From positions 1 through 21,190 of the forward strand of contig JALLPB010000185.1 in assembly GCA_036939975.1 (NCBI GenBank): a DNA stretch of 21,190 bases, written 5' to 3'. Made by a program: the position numbers and the translations under genes. This stretch comes from Cyclostephanos tholiformis (Eukaryota > Bacillariophyta > Thalassiosirophyceae > Thalassiosirales > Thalassiosiraceae). A model generated the notes under the pieces. The model saw nothing but the letters and a program-made list of their open reading frames with translations. It had not been told where the DNA came from and searched no databases. This document shows positions 6,752 to 17,600 of this stretch, in pieces (position 1 is the stretch's first letter; each line of letters begins with the position of its first letter).

Positions 6752-9700
6752 TCAAGCATACTTATTGGGCTGTCCTATATCCCGTGGTGCAAAAGGTCTA
6801 CCGTTGTTGCTTTTTTTTTCAATGAAAGCGCTCTCCGCCCTCTGCTTTTTCTTACTACTAGGAACCATTGACTTTGCTGGGCGTGGCATCGCCTTCAGCG
6901 TCGAAAGGTCTGGAAAAGAATATGAATGTCGTGATCCAGACCATGGCACCTTAATAATAGCCTCAGACTCTCGCGCATGATTGACAAGTTCTCTCCAGTA
7001 AGGATTCACCGTAATGCATCTTGTATTTGCAATGATGAACAGAAAGTGTTTGCTGCGGGTCAGTGCTACGTTCATTCTTCTTACATCACTCAAGAAGCCA
7101 ATTCCATTACTACCAGCGGCGCGAACACAGGAGAAGATGACTATATTTGCCTCCCTTCCCTGAAATGCATCAACGCTGCTAATCTCTACAAATCGTTCGT
7201 AGCCAGGTCCTAAACTATTAGAAAACGTTCGGCGCAAAAGTGATGCCTGTTGTGCGTATGGTGTAATCTAGGAGTCACAACAAGTGATGATGCAAAGAGA
7301 GCGAAATATGAATATATTGATTAGGTGCAAAGTTAATCATGGAAACCATACATACCACAGCGACTCTTGAGCTGACAGACTGCCCATCTGTTCCTTTCCT
7401 AAGATTTTCGAAAAGGTGGAGCGCCAAGTGCGCTTCTCCAGCGTTTGATAGACTTGTCCCACCACGCTCCTCTGTGGACTCCAAGTCCAAGACAGTGAAT
7501 GACTGTCAATTTCAATGAAAAGAATTGGAGCGTTTGAGATTACCATGACAACAATTTTTCCGACGAAAGAATATAATGCGCGACTAATAATTTCTCACCC
7601 TAAAAGCCTGGAATTTTTGAAATACCAATCTTTTCAAAGGGTTTCCGTACTCAGCATGCTTGACATTAGGACCGTCAAGTAATAGCCCACCGTAGAAAAT
7701 TCGTCGAGGAAAATCTGATATATCGGGATGCATCCTATACTGTGTGTCAAGCAGATGCACGTGATGTCCAGCTTCTTCCAGCCTCTGGAAAAGGCTGCGA
7801 TCGTACTTAGTACTTCTACCAGACACGTTGAAGATAGTCGCAGGAAGTTGCTAAATCTCGAGGTACAGGATGAAAATAATGGGCCATAATGAATCCCGAT
7901 TAATGCCTCAGGTAATGAATGGCTATCACTTACCTGCGGATCTCCCACCAAAATAGCATGGCTGCTTCCAAGTTGCAGGCCTGCAAGAGTTGACGGCTCA
8001 ACGCAATTCGCAGCCTCGTCTATCACCACTACTTCAAATTTGTTCGCCGCTTCCAGGGCACGATTTCCAGCAGTGCCCAATGTCGTCGTGACGATGTGGG
8101 CATCATCCAGGATGTGCGTCTCCACTTGTTGACGAATCGCATTCATGGCACGGCATCGCTCGCCTCCCTGGACTGCAGTTGAAACATCCCGGCAGAGATT
8201 AAGGCGCTCGAGCTGCGTGGAAATGTTGTTGTACCTCTCAACCAACTTGACTACGCGGCTGACGAATTCCTTGTACTCTGGCATCGCTTCCACGAGAAAG
8301 TGTCGTTGGCCTGGCTCCGGTGGAGGGGGGACATCATACGTCGTTGTCTTATCCTTGTGATTAACGAAGTACACGCGCGCCGTGTCCTCGTCGATGCGAA
8401 TTTCCCATTCCTTCGCCAGCGGATAACCGACTGCTTTTTTCATTGCGTGCATGCGCTGCCTCAGCAGCGTTATGTCCGAGTGGATCCTTCGACATTCGGC
8501 CTTGTGCCCTTCGATGGCGTTGTCCAGCTGGGCCAGGTCCATAGAATCCGTGATATAACTCTCAACCTTTTCTTCCAGACACACGTCCTTGACTGATTCA
8601 CTCTGCCCCCTCCCAATCCGAGCCATAGATGGGTTGTAACGGCGGCCACTACCGTCGACGAAGCCATCCTCCATTATTTTCATGATGACGTTGTCGACAG
8701 CAGCGTTTGACGGGGCGCATACGAGGATTCGAGGTCGTTTTTTGACAGCCGAGGCAAGCGATCGAGACGCGCGCTTTCCAACCACCGCATCAAATGATTC
8801 AGCGAGCTTTCTGACTTCCTGAAAGTATTTGTTCATCTGGCGAATATGCAGGGCATTCAGTAGCGCGCAAAGCGTCGTCGTCTATATTGCGAATACCATT
8901 CCATGAAAATCACATTTGATCCAAGGGAAGACGGTGAGACAAAGACAATGACAGTTCAGCAGAAACACGTCAATCTCACCTTTCCAGTTCCTTTTTCATG
9001 AACATGAGGTTAGGGTTAGGGTTAGGGTTAGACATTTAATGAAAGGGTAAAAGGTGAGGTGTAGAGAACGGGAGTATCAGAGAAGGCCGATGAATACGCT
9101 CACCGGGGGGACCTTTTACGAGAGTGAAACCACCATCCCCGTATTCCTGTGCCGAAGAAGATATCGCAGCCAGCTGGGAAAGGTTGAACTTCCGAGACGC
9201 GTAATCCACAAATCCCTTTCCGAGGGCGGACGGCCCACCCATAATTGAAAGGACATCCCTCTTTGCGCCCTTGTCGTCCGTAGGATGCGGATCGTTGGCG
9301 GCATCGGGATATTCCACATGAATGCCGGACTCCACTTGAGACGTCTTCGGCCTCCCCACCGTCTTTGACAACGTCATCTTGGAGCCAAGGATGTAATCCA
9401 GCAGGGGAATGCTATCCATCCTGCAAAGGGCCGTGAACTCGCGAAGGGACGTTATGTTGCACCCAAGCTTCAGCAGCACCATCTCGGACGTTCCGACATT
9501 GGACCAAAGGTCTCTGGAAACCTGCAAGGTCAACCCCTCGATCGACCTGTGAGTGTACTCGACGTAGCCCACGATTCCGTGCCTGTTGGGTTGACGCGAT
9601 TGTTCATGCTGCGGCTGCTTCTTTTGCTGCAACAACGTTCCACTGGCAGCCTCCCAGAAGTGCGATTCATCTCTCATCAATAGCACGATGTCGTTAGCGA

Positions 9701-10652
9701 TGAACGACCTGTCCTTGTAATTGGACGATTCTGTCAGCACGCCCCTCACCTTAACTCCGACGAAATCTGATGAGGAATGCACGTCCTTCCTCATCGGTTC
9801 CAGCATAACGCGCACCGGCCCCCTATCATTCCTCCCGGCGCCTTTCCAATACGGTATATCGCCGACAACTTCCGAAAGCAGCTGGGCACGCGCTTCCTCG
9901 AGGCAAAGGGGCGCCCAGAGGGCACAGTATTCACGATAGGATCCGAAGGAGTCGGGAAGAGGGGATGATTTTGAATACGACGACGGCGGTGGCGTCTTCC
10001 TTCGTTGCCGCTTCGACTTCGCGCCATCATCGTCGTCGTCATCATCCGCCCCCTCCCCCCCGCAATCTCCCCGAATGGTCGTCGTCGTCGTCATCATCCT
10101 TTCGTTCAAGTCCCCCAAGAAGTCCCACGATGTCATGTTCTTCCAGTAATCGTTCGGCTCAATCTTGTCGTAATGCCTGAGAAGCTTAGGTGCATCCGGT
10201 TGTAGGAATTTCGCGGTGCCGGCGTTGGAAAGCAAGATCGACGAGAGCGTCATCGCCCGATCGTGTGGTGGGGGCGGGGGTAGGTTGGTCGATCCGCCCG
10301 TCCTTTTCTCCCCGAACGCATCATTCCGTTGAGACGACGTCACGGCCCCGTAACCGGCGGACGATGACGCGCGACTGAGCAGCGCCGTCGTCGGACCCTT
10401 ACGCGGGTGTGCCGACTTCTCCCCCCCCCCGACGCCGAATCGAGGACCACCATCCCGCGCGGTCGGCGGAGCCTCCGGTCGCGACGCCGACGTCGACGAC
10501 GCGACGCGTGGACGATGGTGAGGCGCCGAATCCGACGCCGAAAGTCCCGATCCCCCCCTCGCCGCGCCCAACGACGGGGGGTTAGCGCCGAGACCGGCGT
10601 CCGGCGTCCTCGTCCTCCGCCGCTTGACGCCGGAGACGTCGACCGCTTTCCC

Positions 10653-10683
<31 letters not shown>

Positions 10684-10769
10684 ATCGTCGTTCGCGCCGA
10701 TAGGAGCAGGCGATTCGCCACCTGGCGTTGCCTTTCCAAAACCTCGGCCTCTCGGGACGAAGACGACAT
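6752..10769 (-). CDS. Sen1/senataxin-like superfamily 1 helicase with inserted WW domain, 1179 aa, 6 exons
   Basis: Sen1-type helicases unwind RNA and RNA-DNA hybrids, ending transcription and clearing R-loops in the nucleus. Exons (minus strand): 10769-9104, 8990-8980, 8881-7934, 7850-7599, 7502-7356, 7267-6752; total 1180 codons, all in phase. Residues 1-280 are disordered with Ser runs and basic patches (KRRRTR, KSKRQRRK). About 285-490 is the Sen1 barrel-like region (CLEEARAQLL, IVGYVEYTHR, ITSLREFTAL). Helicase motifs: Q (FNLSQLAAI), I (GPPGTGKTT), Ia (VCAPSNAAVDNV), II (VIDEAANCVEPS), III (VGDPQQLPAT), IV (TQYRMHPDIS), V (SSVDAFQGREA), VI (RRMNVALTRSK). A WW domain (about 713-746) sits between Ia and II. 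The first ATG in the frame is 10769; the preceding codons include no other ATG. All motif residues are intact, so it should be active. UPF1 or IGHMBP2 relatives are less likely. Confidence 0.88.
8321..8425 (-). other. WW domain inserted in the helicase core
   Basis: Residues about 713-746 read AKEWEIRIDEDTARVYFV, then NHKDKTTTYDVPPP. This matches the WW pattern: first Trp, E-R-D turn, aromatic pair YF, V-NH, T-T-T, then Pro. The second Trp is replaced by Tyr (residue 741), a tolerated substitution in some WW domains. WW domains bind Pro-rich or phospho-Ser/Thr-Pro peptides. It lies between motif Ia and motif II, in the region where Sen1-type helicases carry their 1B/stalk/prong insertions. 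Confidence 0.8.
8980..8990 (-). other. 11-nt micro-exon encoding the Walker A core
   Basis: On the minus strand GAACTGGAAAG is preceded by AAAAAG (acceptor) and followed by GTGAGA (donor). With the last base of exon 1 (G at 9104) it gives Gly-Thr-Gly-Lys, and exon 3 starts with three Thr codons. The joined motif is GPPGTGKTTT. Without this exon the P-loop lacks its lysine and the frame breaks. Confidence 0.85.
9008..9031 (-). repeat. Interstitial telomere-type repeat (GGTTAG)x4 in helicase intron 1
   Basis: Four perfect hexamers GGTTAG on the plus strand, so CTAACC on the transcribed strand. They lie inside the 113-nt intron 8991-9103. Each unit contains CTAAC, a good branch-point match. The candidate branch adenines are about 19, 25, 31 and 37 nt from the acceptor. 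Confidence 0.9.
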
Positions 10770-11149
10770 CAGTATGGTCCCAATCACCCGCGACGAGCAG
10801 ACCTTTGTTTGATTGGGGTGCGTGCGGCTGCCCCGATATCAGGTAGGGTGCGCACGGTGAAGGGGTTTGGGTAAAAGAATAATGGGAATAATGACAATAC
10901 TAGCGCGGAAAGGGTGCCGGCCGCGCCGGCCTGATTTGTGTCATTTTTTGGTCCCCACCCGCTGCCCCCCAAAAAGCAGTCCCCCCCGCCCCCCCTTTTC
11001 CTCTTATCGTTGTTTCGTTGTTACACTGTAATTTTATTCGCCACCTCCTCCATTATTTCATGATCGCGATGGCGATCCCCAAGATTCGGGGCGGATAATT
11101 ACATGATTCGACGACTAAATAATAATACATCATAAAAAATACTACATAA
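10770..11149. promoter_or_regulatory. Divergent promoter region between helicase and golgin genes
   Basis: These 380 bp separate two start codons facing away from each other. Composition changes across the region: GC-rich near the helicase, with two GCCGGC palindromes spaced by CGC near 10917-10931; C-rich at 10967-10999; then AT-rich (about 11085-11149) just before the golgin start. I see no TATA box, RNA gene or credible small coding frame. Confidence 0.5.
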
Positions 11150-11320
11150 ATGTGGGGATCCCTCGCGCGCGGCATCACCGCGACAGTGCGCGAGACGGCC
11201 AATTCGGCCGCGGAGTCCTACGTCCCCGGGGCGCGGGACGTATTGCGTCGGGTGGGGGAGGTCGTTGCTCCCCCCCTACATGGGGACGAGGACGAGGGGG
11301 GATACGAGGATGATTACATG

Positions 11321-11355
<35 letters not shown>

Positions 11356-14300
11356 AGGGGCGTATTACGTCGACGAGTACGACGAGCGCGAGGTGGGTGG
11401 GGTGGAGTTCGAGGATGTCATCGTCGATGATTCAGAAGTCGTCGTGGTGGAGGAGGAGCTGGAGCAGGCAAGAAAGGCAACTTCAGTGCCGGAGAAGGAG
11501 GAAGCGAAACAGGTGGAATCGGAAAGGGGGCGAAAAGTCGCCGCGGGGTGAGTTTTTGAGTAATCACCACCTTCCTATGGTGGATCTCGATTTTATACCC
11601 CACTCGTTCGAAAACGGCATATGTTCGTCATCATTCAAACACCTGACCGACTTCGGGGTTCGTCATTCAATATCCCTCCACAAAATGAAATAGGGCCACG
11701 AGTGCGAATGCTAATGCGGGAGAACGAATGGAGGATGTACTGTCGCGGGAAGATGAGGCCCGCCATCGACTAGCCGAGGAGGAAAGACTCGAGTGGGAGA
11801 GATTGCGAGCGGAGGAAGTTACGGCGAAAAAGAGCGCCGAATACCAGGAGCTAGAACGAGAGAGAATCGAGCGCGATAGACTCCTGAGGGAACAACAGGC
11901 ACGAAAAGAGGAGGAGGAGGCGACGGCAAAGGTGAAGTCAGAGGCGGAGAGGAAGAGGGTCGAGTCTGAGAAGCTGGAACGAGAGAGACTCGAGCGCGAT
12001 AGGCTCCTTAGGGAACAGGCACGGAAAGAAGAAGAGGAGAAGGAGGCGGCGAAGGCGAAGGCAGAGGTGGAGAGGAAGAGGGTCGTATCTGAGAAGCTGG
12101 AACGAGAGAGACTCGAGTGCGATAGACTACTTAAGGAACAGACACGGAAAGAAGAAGAGGAGAAGGCGGCGGCAAAGGAGAAGTCGAAGACAGATGCTGA
12201 GAGGATGAGGGTCGAATCTGAGAAGCTGGAACGAGAGAGACTCGAGTGCGATAGACTCCTTAGGGAACAGACACGGAAAGAAGGGGAGGAGGCAAAGGAG
12301 GTTCGTGAGAAGAGAGAAAGAGAAAGGCTCGAATGCGATGGATTTATGCAAGAAGAAGAACGAAAAAAAGAAGAGAGGGAGGTGAGGAAGGAGATTAACT
12401 CGGAGAAGCTGGAACGGGAGAGGCTTGAGGGCGAGGCTGAAGCGAAAGCTCTTGCTGCTCGACATTACGAGGCCGTGGTAGCTGATGAGGCACGTTCCAC
12501 TAAATTACTCGTGGAAGAGTTGAACGACGAAGTTAAGAGGGTCTCCGACCAACTTGCGTGGGTCCAGCACGAGCGTGATCAACTCCAAAGACACAACAAT
12601 GAGTTGCAAACACTTTGTGAGCAGCTCAAAGATGACCTTCATCGCGCTGCCGAGACTATATCAAGTCTGAAGGTGCACGCCGCTGATCAAGAAGAGAAAG
12701 CAAGGCTGATTTGGGAGCAAGAAACACGACGGGTGGAGGAAGAGGAATCCAATCTATTGGCGGCGACCAAGCTCGACATGGAAATGCAAATGACGAATTT
12801 ACGCGATTCGATGCAAGCGCAGATAGATACCCTTGAGGGGGAACTGATCGAGGAGCGGGAATTATCGTTAAATCAACAGCATGAGTTTCAACGGCGGCTT
12901 GAAGAGGTAATGACGCGACTCTCCTCGTCCGAATCGGAAATGATGGCAATCGCATCCAAGAAGGAGGCCAAGGCAACGAAGCAATTGCAGGCTTCCGAAA
13001 AGGCCGCTGCAAAGACCGTGGCGTTGTTGGAGAAGAAGGAGGAGGAAGTCCAGCAGCTTAAGAAGGTCATCGCTGACCGTGAGACCCTTTCTTTTGTGCT
13101 TTGTTGCGCTGATTTTTGATTGCTTTACCTAATTCACGGATGAATTCTCTGTATCTCTCATATCCTCAAAAGTGCGCGAGGCAATGAAAAAGAATAAGCT
13201 CGAGGAAGAGGAGGCAGAAGAAGAGATGGACGAGTGTAAGTCTCAACGTCGTTAGAAGTTTATTATTCGGAGCATTGACCTGCTTCCATTGCATTTGCTC
13301 TATGTGTGACATTGTCAATTTTACACTATATCACTCAATGTATCATCTGATTTTTCAGTGCATCATGAGAATGAGGAGCTGAATCAACAAGTGGCAAAAT
13401 TACAAAAAGAAAACAATGACATGCAGGCAAGGTTGGCAGCCATGTCAGACGATAGCGAGAAATTAGGTGGCTTGAAGGTGACATATCATTTCAAACAAAA
13501 TCATCCATCTCGCTCTTCAGCCCTTAGTGTCTCATAGATTGTTTTCTTCCACAACAGATGGAACTACAGATGTTGGAGGAGGAACTCCGACGAGAAAAGT
13601 CTGCACTGGAATCGGCCAATGAAAAGACTAGTGAGGATCATGCCGTTATTGTTACTGAACGTGACTCGTTGCTTGCTCGTGCAAGTAACCTTGAACAACT
13701 ACTGGCCGCCGCACGGGCTGATCTTGAGTTAGCCAACACTGATCGCGACCGCGCGCTTATGGCAAATGAAAACCTGCAACATGCTTTGGAAGACTTGCAA
13801 AGTGAACGGGATGCGGAAATATCTCTCCTCACCGAGCAACAGCAGGCCTCGGAGGCGGCAATATTTGCCGCACATGCTGCTACACTGGAGGCAACGCGGG
13901 AGTCATGTGCGGCAGAAATGAGAGACGTTCAATACGCTGCCGACAAATCTGTTCAAAACGCATTGGCTGAGATAGATAACATGGAATGTACTATTCAGGT
14001 GAGATACAATGTCATTGCATACCCTAAAATACTCATTTGGTTGTCAGTTAATGTATGGATACGTTACAATAGGAGTGCCGACGAGACAATATGAACCTTC
14101 GAAAAGCTCTCGATGAAGCGATTTCCCGGCTCCAAACGGACCAAGAAGACGTCATAGACCGAAGCTTGATAAAGAATATCATATTAGATTGGCACGTCAA
14201 GAAAGGCAAGGCTAAAAGAGATGTCATGTAAGTAAAGATATGCTCAACACGTTGAGGTTGTTGCCATGCGCAGAGAAATAGCCAATCGCCCATTTTGATA

Positions 14301-14529
14301 TTTGCGCAGGATCCTACTCGGAAGTATTCTTCACTTTACCGAGGACGAGAAGGATAAGGCATCTATTGGTAATGGCCCGGGCACTTTCGATATGGTTTAT
14401 GGTGCTGTCGCGGCCCCGCTGCCACCCGCCAAACTCAATGTTGACAAGATCGAAGGTGACAACGTGAGAGAGAAATGGGTTAATTTTCTTTTGGCCGAAA
14501 CAGGAGATGAGATTGGTGAAGGCAATTGA
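11150..14529 (+). CDS. GRAB-domain golgin, GMAP-210/Rud3-like, 926 aa, 7 exons
   Basis: GMAP-210/Rud3 golgins are long coiled-coil tethers at the cis-Golgi that catch vesicles with the N terminus and bind Arf1-GTP through the C-terminal GRAB domain. Exons: 11150-11547, 11694-13078, 13173-13235, 13359-13477, 13558-13998, 14073-14227, 14310-14529; 927 codons, all in phase. Residues 1-23 (MWGSLARGITATVRETANSA...) could form a weakly charged amphipathic helix like the GMAP-210 curvature sensor. An Asp run follows (58-68), then heptad-rich coiled coil from about 146 to 825. The GRAB domain spans about 829-874: VIDRSLIKNIILDW, then MILLGSILHFTEDEKDKA. The Tyr that GRIP domains use for Arl1 is Leu here, favouring GRAB. 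The tail (LPPAKLNVDKIEG, WVNFLLAET) also parallels GMAP-210. The first ATG is at 11150. Confidence 0.8.
11319..11354 (+). repeat. GATGAC-type hexanucleotide run encoding poly-Asp
   Basis: Repeated GAC-GAT codon pairs encode the Asp run in the golgin's N-terminal acidic region (about residues 58-68). The alternating codons suggest replication slippage of a hexamer and not of a single codon. Confidence 0.7.
11851..12348 (+). repeat. Tandem coiled-coil repeats (41-43 codons) in the golgin
   Basis: The block (S/L)EKLERERLE-x-DRLLREQ recurs with near-identical DNA. The CT(A/G)GAACGAGAGAGA element starts at 11851, 11974, 12097 and 12226, giving spacings of 123, 123 and 129 nt. A fifth, decayed copy (RERERLECDGF) follows near 12316 and a sixth trace (SEKLERERLEGE) near 12403. 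High DNA identity, including silent sites, points to recent internal duplication. Confidence 0.85.
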
Positions 14530-14675
14530 CTAACAGATAAGTCCAATTAAGGTCTGATGTCAGAAGAGGAGGAAGATAGAAACTGGCAGAGAAAGAGAAG
14601 TATTCGCGAAACATAAATAACGATAAGTTGTGTCCTAAATAGACATTGTTCAATACAGAGTCTACTTAATCATCC
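14530..14675. other. Short convergent spacer
   Basis: Only 146 bp separate the golgin stop codon from the Sec3-like stop codon on the opposite strand. AATAAA is not present as such; AT-rich stretches such as ACATAAATAACG near 14610 could serve 3' end formation. The two 3' UTRs probably overlap. Confidence 0.5.
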
Positions 14676-17600
14676 TCATATCGCAGCATATCTGTTTTTC
14701 TCTGACTTTCCTTCAAAAGTTTGCTTTCCAGACGAAGTGGCCGACCCGCTCACTGCTTTTGCAATCCTCACAACTGGTGGAAGAAAATATGCAATGGCAC
14801 ATGAAAATCAAATCGTCGCAAGAATATGTTCAGAGATTCATCGACATATGCCACATAGACGAAAAAATGGCATCGTCAACGTGTGGCCTCTGATCGACTC
14901 ACCATCAATTGCGCTTGGCTCTAAAATAAATTTATAGCAAGAAGTACTCAGCTTCTCCCAGCGACCAAACCATTCATACAACACCTTCACAAGCGCCTTC
15001 CAGGCAACAGGAAGGAGTCCACCAGACTCTGACAGGTGCTTCTCCATCCTTGCGTAGACAACTCCTATTTTCTCTTTCATTATTTCTTTACTCGACTCCT
15101 TTTGCAGAGTCCGGACGAACTGCGCACGCGGAACGTGAATTGGCACATCGGCATCACCCACGTCTTTCCGAACGCGAGAAATGTTGCTAAATAAGCTGTG
15201 CATCGCCTTAAATTCGCGCTTGATCATCCAACCCAGGTAAGCGTCCGTGCTTTGCTTACAAATGACACTCGCCCCCATTATTTGTTTCTGATAAAGAGTC
15301 GTTAGTTCGATGCCCCTTTGCTTGATGCTCTGCGTGAAAAAATAACTGGTTTCAATGTCGTCAGAGTTATCCGAGAAAAGATAAGGAAACGGTGTTGCTT
15401 GAAACAACTGACATTGGAAGGCAAAGAAGCAACTCGTACCTATTTTCCATTCGCATGACATTTGCGGCGTATTGTTGGTCCGTAGTCTCGCGCTCCGCAC
15501 ACTCGTTCAAACTAGCAAAGAGAGACGATGCCATCTTCTGCAAATAATAGCTAACAACTTTAATCTTCGCGAGGTTGGGGGCGTAGTCTTTAGGTCTGCC
15601 AGCTTTGACGCATATTAACACGTGGTCAAGATAGCTAGGAAGGCGTGCGATGCTGGCAAAGACTCCAGCCCGCTTCCCGTTTGGAGGAACACCCGGGTTA
15701 GTGCGAATCCATTTGATTTGATCCTCCACCCATGTGACCCATTGTTTATCAACCTTCTTTCTCAGGTCTAATATTGTTGCGCGGACGTATGCCAGTGATA
15801 AAGAGTGATCCCCTCCCTTCTTATTCCTATCAATATATCCATCCATGGCTTCGTTCAGCTGGATTGATGCCACCAACGATAGCATTGCATCGCCCTTTAC
15901 CTTCTTTCCCTCTGCATCTACCTCAGACGCGATACCGCAGATTCGATTCATATAGTAACGGAAGTATAGCGACGAATTATCGACGCTCTTTTTCACAGAT
16001 TCAAAGTTGCGCTTTTTCTGGCGCCCATCAAGGTGCCTTGAACTGAGGCCGAAGAGAGCGGCTGTAAAGTATGCCTCGCGGGCAATCTTCAAATCAATTT
16101 GATCGGAAGGGGAGAAAGGTAAGGATCATTTGGTGTCAAGAGGGAGAGTTTGTTAAACGAGCAAGCATTTGAGCGATCTCACCAAGGGTAGCATTTCACC
16201 CAGGGTAGCCTCGATATCTTGTACGTTCACTGGCTTCATGATTCCGGATGTATCCGAGACGTTAGGATGACGCAGGGACGCGGGGGCATACTCACTAAGA
16301 TCATGCGTGACCGACGCCGTCGGATTTTGCCCCAAAAACCCTGGAAGGGCGAGCGAGTCGATGTTGACGTCGTGTGCAATTTTCACGGATGTTTTCCCCG
16401 GCAACGACGCAAAGTAGAACTTCATTCGTTTTTTGCTCATGATTCCTTCAGCGACGAGTTCAGAATAGGCGTCACGAACTGCGGGTAAGATATCTGGTTT
16501 TAGAAGAGCGAGGACTTCGATGATTTTGATATATGCGAGCAGCGACGCCTGAAATTGTCTCTGAGCCTGATAAGGAAGAACGGATGAAGAGTGAGCGATT
16601 TCGCCATGTGCACATCACCAAAAGAACAAAACACTTGCAACTTACCTCTCGTATCTTTGTTGCAATGGTTTTATGAGTGTCATTCTTTCCGATCGTCGTA
16701 TCCAACCGAGAACTGACCTCCTTCGCCAGGTGGTCCATCACAGTCACAACGATCCTCGCAAGGGATCCACAAAACTTAGTAGAAGCCGAAGACAACATCT
16801 TAACGGTATCACTGACTGCAAGTAGATGCATCCCGCCACCTCCTTCAGCGGTGTCGAGGGCGAGCTTCAACGCTTGTCCAGCCTGGTGGATCGATTCCAA
16901 TCCCTGTTCGCTCTTATTGATGTCAACCGCTCCAGACAAACGGTCGTACACGATGACCGACCCGGGATTTTCGAGTACACTCATCAAATCAGGGGGCAAG
17001 ATGATTCCGTCGAGTAGACGTTTCAACTCCGAACCCAGGGTCTCGTAAGATACCCACTGCTGCTCCAACATGAGATTCTCCTCTTCGATGCCGCGGCATT
17101 CGTCGGTGATGGGCTTGATCGCGGTGGCCCGGTCTTGGATCCACAATTGCATCTTCTCGAGCTCGTCGTCGAGGCTCTGGAGGGTCAGGAACAGATCATT
17201 CACACTCATGGTGTCGACCGTGCCGTTCGTCGCACCAGAGGACGGTTTGCCCACGATCGAGGACGGTCGCTGCACCCCCAGCGCGGAGTAGTACTTCTCG
17301 TCCTCCCAAGAAATCAGCCTCCGACAAGTCTCCGCCTCGAGGTCCCTCATCCTCTGCTGGAGGAGTTGTACGAGGCTCTCGGCCGTGACGCCTAGGGCGT
17401 CGACATTCGACATGCCGTCGACCGTGATCTCCTGTTGCTGCCAGGGTGTTGCGTTCAGGACGTCGGCGGCGTCGCGTTTCTCCTCCTCACTTGCGAAAAG
17501 CGCCACGCGACGACTGAAGTTTCCCATCATCATGTCGTAAGCTATTATGGACATCATTTCTTCCGAGGACTTCCCTTCCTTCATGTCGTCGGAGAACTTT

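Noticed and set aside
9008..9031. A chromosome end or subtelomere, suggested by TTAGGG-type repeats
   Set aside because: Only four units are present, they are fully inside an intron of an otherwise intact gene, and unique coding sequence continues for over 9 kb on both sides.
12127..12465. A hydrophobic-looking minus-strand frame rich in Phe and Leu
   Set aside because: It is the antisense of Glu/Lys-rich coiled-coil codons (GAA/AAG read as TTC/CTT), a familiar artefact.
829..14529. Calling the golgin C terminus a GRIP domain
   Set aside because: The Tyr needed for Arl1 binding by GRIP is Leu here, and the LGSIL block and the tail fit GRAB/GMAP-210 better.
14838..14902. Reading the Sec3-like exon 4 straight on to the stop at 14838
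   Set aside because: A GTGAGT donor at 14902 with a pyrimidine-rich acceptor ending at 14774 gives a phase-consistent last exon; the read-through extension looks like intron sequence.
14737..14937. A small plus-strand coding frame (66 codons)
   Set aside because: It overlaps the last intron and the last two exons of the Sec3-like gene on the opposite strand and shows no recognisable features.
15346..15500. Treating the frame upstream of 15345 (minus strand) as coding for the Sec3-like protein
   Set aside because: The acceptor ending ACCAG at 15346 is the one AG I found that keeps the phase with the donor at 15439, and it yields MRMENSYFFTQSIKQRG, a good Sec3 fit.
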